A DNA stretch of 64,000 nucleotides, from assembly GCF_022170785.1 (NCBI RefSeq), contig NZ_CP081870.1, positions 3,336,001-3,400,000 of the forward strand, written 5' to 3'. The notes beneath the pieces are model-generated. The model saw nothing but the letters and a program-made list of their open reading frames with translations, was not told where the DNA came from and ran no database searches. Positions 8,855 to 15,980 of this stretch are shown piece by piece. The position numbers and the translations under genes are program-made. The stretch comes from Rossellomorea marisflavi (lineage in GTDB: Bacteria; Bacillota; Bacilli; Bacillales; Bacillaceae_B). Numbering within the stretch: position 1 is the first letter of the stretch; each line of letters opens with the position of its first letter.

Positions 8855-9400
8855 TTGAAGATTTTGACGTTGCTGGGTAGTACGAGGAAAAATGGGAATT
8901 CAGAAACCCTTGCCCGAAAAGCGGTGGAAGGGACAGATCACACCCTCGTCACCCTGGCGGACCTTACCATTGAAGCCATCACCGACCTCAGGCACACGCC
9001 TGAAGGGTTCTCACCGGTGGATGATGATTACGAAAAGCTCGTCACCCTCATGGAAGAACACGATGTCCTTTTATTCGCCACCCCACTGTATTGGTACGGG
9101 ATGAGCGGACCGATGAAGGACTTCTTCGATCGCTGGAGCCAGTATCTTCGCGATGACCGTTTCAACCTGAAGGAAGAACTGAAGAAAAAGAAAGCCTACG
9201 TCATCATTACAGGCGGTACCAGCGCCAAAGTGAAGGGGCTCCCCCTTGTACAGCAGTTCAATTACATTTGCGAATTCGTAAACATGGAATTTGTCGACTA
9301 TATCATAGGTGCCGGTGTCAAACCGGGCGAAATCCTGAATGACGAAGCATCCCTTCTTAAAGCAGCTCGCTGGAATAAAGCATTCAAGGAATCTCTATAA
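8855..9400 (+). CDS. NAD(P)H-dependent FMN reductase, YwqN-like flavodoxin-fold oxidoreductase
   Basis: A 181-aa flavoprotein of the NADPH-dependent FMN reductase family. The N-terminal GSTRKNGNSE is the FMN phosphate loop, and ATPLYWYGMSGPMKDFFDRW is the isoalloxazine-contacting signature. FITGG-type segment IITGGTSAKVKGLP follows. The start is TTG, chosen because AAAGGAGTG lies 8 bases upstream and the flavodoxin strand begins immediately (KILTLLG). The size matches B. subtilis YwqN. The electron acceptor is unknown. A hairpin terminator follows. Confidence 0.85.
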   Translation: MKILTLLGSTRKNGNSETLARKAVEGTDHTLVTLADLTIEAITDLRHTPEGFSPVDDDYEKLVTLMEEHDVLLFATPLYWYGMSGPMKDFFDRWSQYLRDDRFNLKEELKKKKAYVIITGGTSAKVKGLPLVQQFNYICEFVNMEFVDYIIGAGVKPGEILNDEASLLKAARWNKAFKESL

Positions 9401-9410
9401 ACACCATTTC

Positions 9411-9443
9411 AAAAAGCCAGGCATGGTCAATGCCTGGCTTTTT
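9411..9443 (+). terminator. Rho-independent terminator
   Basis: AAAAAGCCAGGCATT-like stem (GCCAGGCAT/ATGCCTGGC) with a short loop and five T after the FMN reductase gene; nearly symmetrical. Confidence 0.88.
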
Positions 9444-9527
9444 ACGTTGTGCTCCACGTTTACAAAAGAATAAGCCATGGGAACCCGGTTATACTACTAC
9501 TAATTCTGTTGAAGAGGTGGAGAATGC

Positions 9528-9815
9528 ATGGACTTTCCGACGATCCATACGAATTTCTGGGATGCTGTCACGGCCATTCCCATCATCATCGTCCTGACCC
9601 AGTTGATCAAGATCACCATTAAACCGCGCCCATTCTGGGTTCCGACGATTGCCATCATCTTCGGACTTCTCCTATCGGTATTCGTCAGCCACAAAGGTCA
9701 TCTTGCCACCGGGATTTTCATGGGCTTCTTTTATGGCTATGCAGCAATCGGCAGCTTCGCATCCATGAAAACGTCTTTCCTGACCTACAGGGGAATGAAG
9801 GAAACAGCCGAATAA
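9528..9815 (+). CDS. Small integral membrane protein, unknown function
   Basis: A 95-aa protein with about three hydrophobic helices: AVTAIPIIIVLTQLIKI, FWVPTIAIIFGLLLSVFVS and GIFMGFFYGYAAIGSFAS. It recalls small phage-holin-like or DUF-type membrane proteins of Bacillus, but no phage genes lie nearby. The start follows GAGGTGGAG. Its stop is only 2 bp from the convergent ohrR stop, with no terminator between. Function unknown. Confidence 0.7.
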   Translation: MDFPTIHTNFWDAVTAIPIIIVLTQLIKITIKPRPFWVPTIAIIFGLLLSVFVSHKGHLATGIFMGFFYGYAAIGSFASMKTSFLTYRGMKETAE

Positions 9816-9817
9816 TC

Positions 9818-10252
9818 TTATCCCTGATGCCGCAGCTTTTTCAGGATCGTTGATAGTGTGCCATCAAGCTGCACCAATTCCTCAGGGTTCATATCCAGGT
9901 TCTCAAGGAGGCGGGTCGGCACACATTCAGCTTTTTCCCTCATGTTTTCTCCATCCTGTGTGAGGGTAATACATACACTACGTTCATCTTCAACAGAACG
10001 CCGGCGTTCCACAAGCCCGTTTGCCTCCATCCTTTTCAGCATCGGAGTCAGCGTACCGGAATCAAGGAAAAGATGTGTTCCAAGCTCCTTGACAGTCACC
10101 GTACCCTTCTCCCAAAGGACCAGCATGGCCAGATACTGTGGATATGTGAGGCCGATCTCATCCAGAAGTTCTCTATATAATTTCGTAATCTCCCGCTCGG
10201 CAGAGTAAATCTTAAAACAAATCTGATTCTCAAGAAGCAATAATTCCTTCAT
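9818..10252 (-). CDS. ohrR: Organic hydroperoxide sensor-repressor OhrR (MarR family)
   Basis: A 144-aa MarR-family winged-helix repressor. The N-terminal LLLENQICF carries the reactive Cys that organic peroxides oxidise in the OhrR family; YPQYLAMLVLWE, DSGTLTPMLKRMEANGLV (recognition helix) and the wing RRRSVEDERSV are almost diagnostic of OhrR. The start was set at 10252 because AAGGA is well spaced there; starts further upstream would place the ATG too close to it or add a non-homologous leader. It is divergent from ohr, with a perfect palindrome between them. It is expected to repress ohr and possibly itself until its Cys is oxidised. Confidence 0.92.
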   Translation of the reverse strand: MKELLLLENQICFKIYSAEREITKLYRELLDEIGLTYPQYLAMLVLWEKGTVTVKELGTHLFLDSGTLTPMLKRMEANGLVERRRSVEDERSVCITLTQDGENMREKAECVPTRLLENLDMNPEELVQLDGTLSTILKKLRHQG

Positions 10253-10319
10253 GGATTTCATGTCCTTTCTTATTTTAAACTCATTATCGATATCATACAG
10301 AATAAAAACAAAATCATCA

Positions 10320-10343
10320 AATTTAATTGTACACAATTAAATT
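10320..10343. promoter_or_regulatory. OhrR operator (perfect inverted repeat)
   Basis: AATTTAATTGT and ACAATTAAATT are perfect 11-bp arms separated by 2 bp. The site abuts the ohr -35 box and lies between ohrR and ohr. The AATTGT/ACAATT core matches what is known of OhrR operators. A weaker AATTGCACACAACCTAATT-like sequence at 10390-10409 may be a second site. Confidence 0.85.
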
Positions 10344-10344
10344 G

Positions 10345-10373
10345 TTGACAACTAAAACAAACAGATGTAATAT
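10345..10373 (+). promoter_or_regulatory. Sigma-A promoter of ohr
   Basis: TTGACA, 17-bp spacer, TATAAT-like TAATAT. The -35 box is adjacent to the OhrR palindrome, consistent with repression by occlusion of RNA polymerase. Confidence 0.85.
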
Positions 10374-10437
10374 AGGTTTTGTAGTTATCAATTGCACACA
10401 ACCTAATTAAATAAAAAAATTCAAGGAGTGAATGAAC

Positions 10438-10860
10438 ATGGAAGCATTATACACAGCAAAATCAACAGCAGACGGCGGACGTACAGGTAAAGTGGTAAGC
10501 AGCGACGGATTGATCGATTTTGATTTGGCCATGCCTAAATCCCTCGGCGGATCTGGAGACATGGATTCCACCAACCCTGAACAACTATTCTCAGCAGGCT
10601 ACGCAGCATGCTTCGACAGCGCCCTTAACATGGTTGCACGTCAAGAACGCAAGAAAATCGACTCACGCGTAACAGCTGAAGTATCCATCGGCAAAGACAC
10701 CGACGGCGGCTTCAAACTTGCAGTAGTCCTCACAGCTGCCATCAACGGCGTAGACGAAAGCGAAGCAAAAGACCTGATCGAAAAAGCCCACCAAGCTTGC
10801 CCTTACTCCAAAGCAACACGCGGCAACATCGACGTGGAATTGAAAACAGAAAGCTTCTGA
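10438..10860 (+). CDS. ohrA: Organic hydroperoxide resistance protein Ohr (OsmC superfamily)
   Basis: A 140-aa thiol-dependent peroxidase that reduces organic hydroperoxides in the cytosol. Both catalytic cysteines are present in their family motifs: AGYAACFDSAL and QACPYSKATRGN. The N-terminal LYTAKSTADGGRTGKV is also typical. The second of two ATGs was chosen because AAGGAG lies 9 bases upstream of it and only 3 from the first. Codon use is strongly biased (runs of GCA, AAA, GGC), which suggests high expression. Regulated by the divergent ohrR. Whether it corresponds to OhrA or OhrB of B. subtilis is not certain; linkage to ohrR favours OhrA. Confidence 0.92.
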   Translation: MEALYTAKSTADGGRTGKVVSSDGLIDFDLAMPKSLGGSGDMDSTNPEQLFSAGYAACFDSALNMVARQERKKIDSRVTAEVSIGKDTDGGFKLAVVLTAAINGVDESEAKDLIEKAHQACPYSKATRGNIDVELKTESF

Positions 10861-10880
10861 TTCATATCAAGCACAAAAAG

Positions 10881-10926
10881 AACCCGAGCCGATTCTCGTT
10901 ATGAGATTCGGCTCGGGTTTTCTTTT
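10881..10926 (+). terminator. Terminator of ohr
   Basis: Stem AACCCGAGCCGA-T-TCTC/GAGA-T-TCGGCTCGGGTT (one mismatch) with a T run. Confidence 0.88.
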
Positions 10927-10993
10927 TATACAATTTGATTGACTCCAAGCAACGTAAGAAAGGGCTACCTCCCTTTCCTATTCCGTGTATAAA

Positions 10994-11101
10994 GGGGCGC
11001 GGCCGACTCCTGCGTGGATCAGAGACCCTGGAGGCGCCAGCCGAAGCGGCTCAGGCTACCTCCCCGCTGGAAAGCAGCCGCCGCAGCGAAATGGAACGGT
11101 C
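10994..11101. repeat. Intergenic repeat family R, copy 1 (shortened)
   Basis: The conserved order is GACTCCTGCG, GAGACCCTGGAGGCG, AGCCGAAGCGGCTCA, CCCCGCTGGAAAGC and GCCGCCGCAGCGAAATGGAACG. It lacks the GAGGCAAGGT segment present in copies 2 and 3. The outer arms (GCGGCC/GCCGC) and the inner AGCCG/CGGCT can pair, so the unit can fold as a branched hairpin. No protein is encoded. The 740-bp gap between ohr and the metallo-hydrolase gene consists largely of three such copies. Confidence 0.8.
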
Positions 11102-11219
11102 TGCTAACTAAGAAATATGTGTCTCAGGGCAGTATAAATCAGGTAGATTTTAAGAGAATTTAGTATGGCTACCTGATCCAGCAATTAGATTCCCTTCAAT
11201 CATCCAACAGTGCAATGAA

Positions 11220-11339
11220 GCGGAGGCGGCTGACTCCTGCGTGGATCAGAGGCAAGGTTGAGACCCTGGAGGCGCCAGCCGAAGCGGCTCAAATGCCTCC
11301 CCGCTGGAAAGCAGCCGCCGCAGCGAAATGGAACGGTCT
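11220..11339. repeat. Intergenic repeat family R, copy 2
   Basis: A full-length copy of about 120 bp starting GCGGAGGCGGC and ending GCCGCCGCAGCGAAATGG. It is nearly identical to copy 3, and the flank CCCTTCAATCATCCAACAGT is also shared with copy 3, giving a tandem period of 209 bp. Confidence 0.85.
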
Positions 11340-11428
11340 TAGTATTACTACTCCCCACTTCAACAGTAAGAATTCGATACTGGGAATGAAGCAACAACTT
11401 CCCTTCAACCATCCAAGAGTGCAATGAA

Positions 11429-11548
11429 GCGGAGGCGGCCGACTCCTGCGTGGATCAGAGGCAAGGTTGAGACCCTGGAGGCGCTAGCCGAAGCGGCTCA
11501 AATGCCTTCCCGCCGGAAAGCGGCCGCCGCAGCGAAATGGAACAGTCT
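11429..11548. repeat. Intergenic repeat family R, copy 3
   Basis: A tandem copy of the unit at 11220 with a handful of substitutions. Some preserve pairing or complementarity, such as GCCGGAAAGCGGCC against GCTGGAAAGCAGCC, which fits selection on structure, but this is an inference from few changes. Confidence 0.85.
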
Positions 11549-11668
11549 ACTCACTATTCTTAGTACAAAATAACCATCAACACTTCTGACTATCGCCCAT
11601 CTTGGACAGAATAACACCTATCAAGCTATACTTTTCCTATCTAGATCACTCTCGAAAGGAACGACGCC

Positions 11669-12751
11669 ATGACTGCCATCATCACCATCGTCCTCATCCT
11701 GCTCATCTCCACCATCGCCATCCTGCGCTTCTACCCACCACTAGGGAGAAAGCCTTCCAGGACACACGTGGAATCTTCCGCAGCATTCAAGGATGGATCA
11801 TTTTATAATAAAGAAGAAATCAATATGAGCACCGGCTTTTCCTCCAGCATCGGAATGCTCAAAGACTTCATAAAAAAAGACACGGAACGGAAGCCTGCAG
11901 AGGCCATTCCCATGGTCCAAATCAAGCCGGGAACCCATATACACGAGACAGCCATCACGTGGTTCGGTCATTCAGCCACTCTCCTGGAACTGGAGGGAAA
12001 ACGGCTTCTCCTGGACCCCATGTTCGGAAAAGCTCCCACTCCATTTCCATGGCTTGCAGGAAACCGGTTCAGCAAAGACCTTCCATTCTCCACCGAAGAT
12101 CTTCTGCCCATCGATGCCATCCTTTTTACACACGATCATTACGATCATCTGGATTATGGCACCATCAAACGATTGAAAGACCACATCCCTCAATTCTTTG
12201 TTCCGATCGGGGTCGGAAGTCATTTGGAACGTTGGGGAGTCGAGGCCGCGCGAATTACAGAAGTAGATTGGTGGGAGGAACTGGATTGGAAGGGGCTGAA
12301 GCTTGCCTTTACACCGTCGAGGCATTTTTCAGGACGGAGCCTGAATGATCGCAACGCTACGCTTTGGGGTTCCTGGTGCATTATGGGGAAATCAAAGAAA
12401 GTGTTTTATTCAGGGGATGGCGGTTATGGGTCTCATTTCAAGAAAATCGGAGAGCAATACGGACCGTTCGATTTGACCATCATGGAGTGCGGCCAATATG
12501 ATCCCCGCTGGAAGGACGTCCACATGATGCCGGAAGAAACGGCCCAGGCCCACCTTGATGTGGGTGGAAATCTCATGCTTCCGGTCCACTGGGGTGCATT
12601 CGTCCTGTCATTCCATTCCTGGACTGATCCAATCGAACGTGTATCCGCCTCTGCCCAGCAATTGAATATCCCTATCCTTACCCCCAAGATCGGGGAGCGA
12701 CTGGTAGTCGAAAAAGGAGAGAGGGGCACACCCCACTGGTGGAAAGCATAA
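11669..12751 (+). CDS. Membrane-anchored MBL-fold metallo-hydrolase (NAPE-PLD/UlaG-like)
   Basis: A 360-aa protein with an N-terminal membrane anchor (AIITIVLILLISTIAIL) followed by a metallo-beta-lactamase-fold domain. TWFGHSATLLELEGKRLLLDP opens the fold, THDHYDHLD is the HxHxDH metal motif, and later ligands are in SRHFSGR, YSGDGGYG and LPVHWGAF. The arrangement matches bacterial homologues of N-acyl-phosphatidylethanolamine phospholipase D and UlaG-like lactonases. The exact substrate is unknown. The ribosome binding site is GAAAGGA. A terminator hairpin starts within the last codons. Confidence 0.85.
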   Translation: MTAIITIVLILLISTIAILRFYPPLGRKPSRTHVESSAAFKDGSFYNKEEINMSTGFSSSIGMLKDFIKKDTERKPAEAIPMVQIKPGTHIHETAITWFGHSATLLELEGKRLLLDPMFGKAPTPFPWLAGNRFSKDLPFSTEDLLPIDAILFTHDHYDHLDYGTIKRLKDHIPQFFVPIGVGSHLERWGVEAARITEVDWWEELDWKGLKLAFTPSRHFSGRSLNDRNATLWGSWCIMGKSKKVFYSGDGGYGSHFKKIGEQYGPFDLTIMECGQYDPRWKDVHMMPEETAQAHLDVGGNLMLPVHWGAFVLSFHSWTDPIERVSASAQQLNIPILTPKIGERLVVEKGERGTPHWWKA

Positions 12752-12775
12752 GGACCTGATCCTTATGCTTTTATT
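12743..12775. terminator. Bidirectional terminator between convergent genes
   Basis: AAAGCATAAGG/CCTTATGCTTT stem with a 7-base loop and T-rich tail; it overlaps the stop codon of the metallo-hydrolase gene and touches the stop of the convergent monooxygenase gene. Confidence 0.85.
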
Positions 12776-13752
12776 TATAAAATGGCATCGGCCAACAGTT
12801 CATACGACCTTTTCTTCGCCTCAAAGTCGGCTATGTTCGTGATGATCATGAACTCGTCCGTCCTGTATACTTCACTGAGCATATCCAGCTCTTCTTTCAC
12901 CTTCTGGGGAGTTCCGATGAGCATCCGCTTTCGGTTTTCTTTGACCTTCTCGATTTCCGAAGGTCGCAGAATCCTGCTTTCCGCAGATGCATGCGTAGGA
13001 ATGCGGGTGTCGATGCCCCTTTCAACTTCAAGCAGCCAATGATCCTGTGTCATGGCAAGGCGCTCGGCTTCTTCCTGTGTCGGGGCACAGACGACGAAAA
13101 TGCACACGTTGCTCTTTGGATCCTGAAGTCCTGCTGATGGCCGGAACTGTTCATGATAAAGATCCATCGCCCTCTTCCCGTTGGCCGGTGAGATGAAATG
13201 ACCGAAGGTGAACGCTGTCCCGAGCTCTGCCGCAAGCCTTGCTCCCCTGTGGGTGATGCCGAGGATCCACGGAAGCACACGTCCTTCTGTCATGGGGTAT
13301 GCTCGGACCTTGGATTCTTCCAGGTTCCACAAGTAGGACTGAAGGGCCTCTACTTGATGAGGGAATTCGTTCATGCTCTTTTTCACTCCATCCGTAAGGG
13401 CGATCCTGGTCTCATACGACCCACCCGGTGATCGACCGATTCCAAGGTCGATCCTGCCGGGAAAAAGCGTCTCGAGGACCTTGAAATCTTCCGCAATCTT
13501 CAACGGACTGTATTGAGGCAGGAGGACGCCTCCAGAACCGATCCGGATCCTCTCTGTAATGGACGCAAGATGTGAGATAAGCACCTGTGGAGAAGTCCCC
13601 GCCATGCCGTTTGTATTATGATGCTCTGCGACCCAGAACCTTGTATAGCCCCACTCTTCTGCCAGCCGCGCAAGCTCCCCTGTCTGTTTGAACGCCTCCC
13701 CCGCCTCTTCTCCTACGGTACGGACCGTTTGATCCAATACGCTTAATTTCAT
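12775..13752 (-). CDS. LLM-class flavin-dependent oxidoreductase (luciferase-like monooxygenase)
   Basis: A 325-aa TIM-barrel flavoprotein of the bacterial luciferase superfamily, group with a conserved N-terminal LSVLDQ. FWVAEHHNT is the FMN-site signature; RIRIGSGGVLLPQYSPLKIAEDF and DLGIGRSPGG follow as in YceB/YwcH-type proteins of B. subtilis. It probably uses reduced FMN and O2 on an unknown substrate. The ribosome binding site is AAAGGGG. It lies next to catDE but is separated by a terminator, so co-transcription is unlikely. Confidence 0.88.
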   Translation of the reverse strand: MKLSVLDQTVRTVGEEAGEAFKQTGELARLAEEWGYTRFWVAEHHNTNGMAGTSPQVLISHLASITERIRIGSGGVLLPQYSPLKIAEDFKVLETLFPGRIDLGIGRSPGGSYETRIALTDGVKKSMNEFPHQVEALQSYLWNLEESKVRAYPMTEGRVLPWILGITHRGARLAAELGTAFTFGHFISPANGKRAMDLYHEQFRPSAGLQDPKSNVCIFVVCAPTQEEAERLAMTQDHWLLEVERGIDTRIPTHASAESRILRPSEIEKVKENRKRMLIGTPQKVKEELDMLSEVYRTDEFMIITNIADFEAKKRSYELLADAIL

Positions 13753-13832
13753 GAGTCACGCCCCTTTCTTGTTGTATCATTATCCCACGTTCATGAGTGG
13801 TTTAACACGGAACTGCTCATATCCGTTCAACC

Positions 13833-13863
13833 AAAAAAAGGCTCCCGTACAAAACGGGAAGCC
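13833..13863 (-). terminator. Terminator of the catDE operon
   Basis: On the minus strand GGCTTCCCGT/ACGGGAGCC stem with one mismatch and seven T, 8 bp after the catE stop. Confidence 0.85.
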
Positions 13864-13870
13864 CTTCTTC

Positions 13871-14722
13871 TTAGATCGTGATCAACTTGATTTTATTTCC
13901 TGACGGATCCTCGGTGTGGAACCCGTTTTCGGACTGGTCAGCATTCGCTCCGATCGCTCGAAGTTTCACTGCAGCTTCATCGAGAGCTGACTGAGATGGA
14001 TATACGAGCGTATAGGCATCCAGACCAACCTGGTTCTCCGCCGGACGCGGCGCCCCTGTCCCATTCCATGTGTTCAGCCCGATATGATGGTGATAGCGCC
14101 CAGTCGACATGAAGATCGCCTGCCCCCCGTAGCGGGTGACGACATCGAATCCGAGTCCGTCATGGTAGAACGCTTCGGCTGCCTTCAGATCATTCACATG
14201 AAGATGGATATGTCCCATGACCGTATCGGCAGGAAGGCCCGTCCACGGCTCTTCATCTGATTCAGCAAGGACGGCTCGCGCATCCACATGCTCGGTACCC
14301 ATCCTGACCTGATCGCCGTTCCATACCCAATCGGATGATGGGCGGTCGCGATAGATTTCGATTCCGTTGCCGTCCGGGTCAGACAAATATAGGGCTTCGC
14401 TGACTTCATGATCTCCAGATCCGAGTTGGATATTGGACGATAGAAGATGATGGAGACTTTTGCCCAGTTCCTTCCTTGAAGGCAGCAGGATGGCAAAATG
14501 ATACAGCCCTGTCGTTCTCCCCTGCTTTGCCTGCACTCCTTCCGGCTGGATGATCGTAAGAAGGGGCACCTTCCCATCAGCGGTCAGGACAGCCCTATGT
14601 CTGCTTTGTTCCAACACATCAAAACCGATGACTTCTTTGTAAAACGAGAGCGATCGCGCTAGATCCGTCACCTTGATTGTCACATTTCCAACATACGTAT
14701 TCGGAGATTCATGAAATCCCAT
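13871..14722 (-). CDS. catE: Catechol-2,3-dioxygenase CatE (two-domain VOC protein)
   Basis: A 283-aa extradiol dioxygenase with two vicinal-oxygen-chelate modules (about residues 10-125 and 165-283). Metal-ligand candidates are YHFAILL, HIHLHVNDL, YHHHIGLN and the glutamate in GNGIEIYRD. The length and the partner gene match B. subtilis catDE, in which CatE cleaves catechol and related diphenols. The ribosome binding site is GAGGAGG. It lies 15 bp downstream of catD in one operon, with the divergent regulator catR nearby. Confidence 0.88.
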   Translation of the reverse strand: MGFHESPNTYVGNVTIKVTDLARSLSFYKEVIGFDVLEQSRHRAVLTADGKVPLLTIIQPEGVQAKQGRTTGLYHFAILLPSRKELGKSLHHLLSSNIQLGSGDHEVSEALYLSDPDGNGIEIYRDRPSSDWVWNGDQVRMGTEHVDARAVLAESDEEPWTGLPADTVMGHIHLHVNDLKAAEAFYHDGLGFDVVTRYGGQAIFMSTGRYHHHIGLNTWNGTGAPRPAENQVGLDAYTLVYPSQSALDEAAVKLRAIGANADQSENGFHTEDPSGNKIKLITI

Positions 14723-14737
14723 TGCGCTCTTCCTCCT

Positions 14738-15112
14738 CTATGCTTTCTTCCAGCGATTATCTAATGCAAATGCAGATTGACTTGATAAAATGAAGTAAAC
14801 CGACATGGCCAGCAGGGCCACATCCAACTCATAGCCTCCCACAAAACCGGCAGAAAATTTAACCGTCACAATGGCGCCGAGCATCACCAAGGTAAATAGG
14901 GCTCCGATGATTCTTGTTCCAAGCCCGAGGATCATGGCCACGCCGCCGACAAGCTCGATAACGGCTACGATATAGGCCATGAATCCAGGTATCCCCATAC
15001 TGGAGAAGAAGTCCGCCGTATTGGAGAGCCCTCCCTGAAACTTATCCAGCCCGTGGACAAAAAATGTAAATCCGAGAACGATACGTAAAATAAATGATGC
15101 GATAGATTGCAT
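14738..15112 (-). CDS. catD: DoxX-family membrane protein CatD
   Basis: A 124-aa protein with four predicted helices typical of the DoxX family (FFVHGLDKFQGG in the first loop, AVIELVGGVAMILGLGTR in the middle). First gene of catDE; ribosome binding site AAGGAGG. DoxX proteins are associated with membrane redox and detoxification, but the biochemical role of CatD is not known. Its promoter and a palindrome lie upstream. Confidence 0.88.
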   Translation of the reverse strand: MQSIASFILRIVLGFTFFVHGLDKFQGGLSNTADFFSSMGIPGFMAYIVAVIELVGGVAMILGLGTRIIGALFTLVMLGAIVTVKFSAGFVGGYELDVALLAMSVYFILSSQSAFALDNRWKKA

Positions 15113-15147
15113 AAAGATTTGTACCTCCTTGTTGTAATTGCGAATTA

Positions 15148-15164
15148 GGTTACTTTATGTAACC
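15148..15164. promoter_or_regulatory. Probable CatR operator
   Basis: GGTTAC and GTAACC arms separated by TTTAT. It lies just downstream of the catD -10 box, around the expected transcription start, an ideal place for a repressor such as the divergent HxlR-family protein. Confidence 0.7.
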
Positions 15165-15165
15165 A

Positions 15166-15194
15166 ACTTTACTTAAATAACTAGGTTGTGTCAA
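15166..15194 (-). promoter_or_regulatory. Sigma-A promoter of catDE
   Basis: On the minus strand TTGACA, 17-bp spacer, TAAAGT. Confidence 0.75.
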
Positions 15195-15258
15195 GTAAAC
15201 AAATAACTAAAAAACTTAAAATGTGATATACTAGGCACATAGAAGGAGGCGCAAGGCT

Positions 15259-15570
15259 GTGAAACAATCAGAAATTTGTCCTCGATTCGAGAAAGCGATC
15301 GGTATCCTCAGTCAAAGATGGACGACCTTGATCATCTACCAGCTATTGAACGGTCCTCAGCGGAACAGTGCCATCAAAGATGCTATCGGGATCAGCGGAC
15401 GGCTGCTCTCAGAAAGATTGAAGGACCTTGAGGAAGAAGGAATCATCAAACGCACCGTTTACCCCGAGACACCCGTAAGGATCGAATACTCCCTCACGGA
15501 TAAGGGGTATTCCCTTGAACCTTTGATAAAGGGGATCGAGGAATGGTCCCAGGATTGGATCCACCTATAA
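15259..15570 (+). CDS. catR: HxlR/DUF24-family redox-sensing repressor CatR
   Basis: A 103-aa winged-helix regulator. The single Cys7 sits in EICPRFEKAIGILSQRW, where CatR and YodB carry the thiol that reacts with quinones and diamide. LLSERLKDLEEEGII is the recognition region. The GTG start has GAAGGAGG upstream. It is divergent from catDE, as expected for local repression. The assignment as CatR rests on this context and on Cys7; YodB-type paralogues are similar. Confidence 0.82.
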   Translation: MKQSEICPRFEKAIGILSQRWTTLIIYQLLNGPQRNSAIKDAIGISGRLLSERLKDLEEEGIIKRTVYPETPVRIEYSLTDKGYSLEPLIKGIEEWSQDWIHL

Positions 15571-15573
15571 AAA

Positions 15574-15880
15574 GAGGCTGAGACAAATATGTTTTAGTCA
15601 TAGTAAAACCCGAATCATTTGCCTACGATAAAGCAAATGATTCGGGTTTTAAATTCGTTTAATGAAAATTAAAATTTCATTGTTCCCAGCGGTTGATCGG
15701 AGTGCAAGACGAAGACTCCAGCGGGAAGAGTAGCTGATGTGAGACCCCGCAGGCGTGCCGAGGAGGCTCACGGGCTACCCGCGGAAAGCGAAGTCTTGCA
15801 CGGAGATCATGAGCGGTAGTAAGATCCTATACTGATCGTGTTCGGCATTAAAGGGGCCTTTTTTAGTTTTGTCCCATCTT
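15574..15880 (+). mobile_element. MITE-like non-coding element, copy 1 (about 307 bp)
   Basis: The ends are an imperfect inverted repeat: GGCTGAGACAAA on the left and TTTTGTCCCATCTT on the right. Inside are an 18-bp hairpin (see 15605), then a core with GTGCAAGAC/GTCTTGCAC arms around GACTCCAGCGGGAAGAG, GAGACCCCGCAGG and GAGGCTCACGGG, then ATCCTATACTGATCGTGTT. A second, internally deleted copy lies inverted at 32964-33197. No ORF or transposase is present. It fills the gap between catR and the MFS gene. Confidence 0.75.
15605..15650 (+). terminator. Long hairpin within the element; likely catR terminator
   Basis: AAAACCCGAATCATTTGC pairs with GCAAATGATTCGGGTTTT (18 bp, perfect) around a 10-base loop. 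It contributes T and A tails on both strands. Confidence 0.7.
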
Positions 15881-15980
15881 CATTGTTTGTCATACGGTTA
15901 CATAAATTGAAAAGACTTGTTCCAAACATAGCCCTTCCAGTGTATATTTAGAGGAGCGAAATAACGGAAGAAGGTTGCGT

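Noticed and set aside
9528-9815. Prophage holin
   Set aside because: Only the topology of three helices is similar; no lysin, terminase or structural phage genes are nearby.
11215-11427. Small ORFs of about 70 codons in the repeats
   Set aside because: They consist of the repeat sequence itself in both orientations and have no ribosome binding site.
15574-15880. Insertion sequence remnant with transposase
   Set aside because: No ORF above a few dozen codons and no transposase motif; kept only as a MITE-like element.
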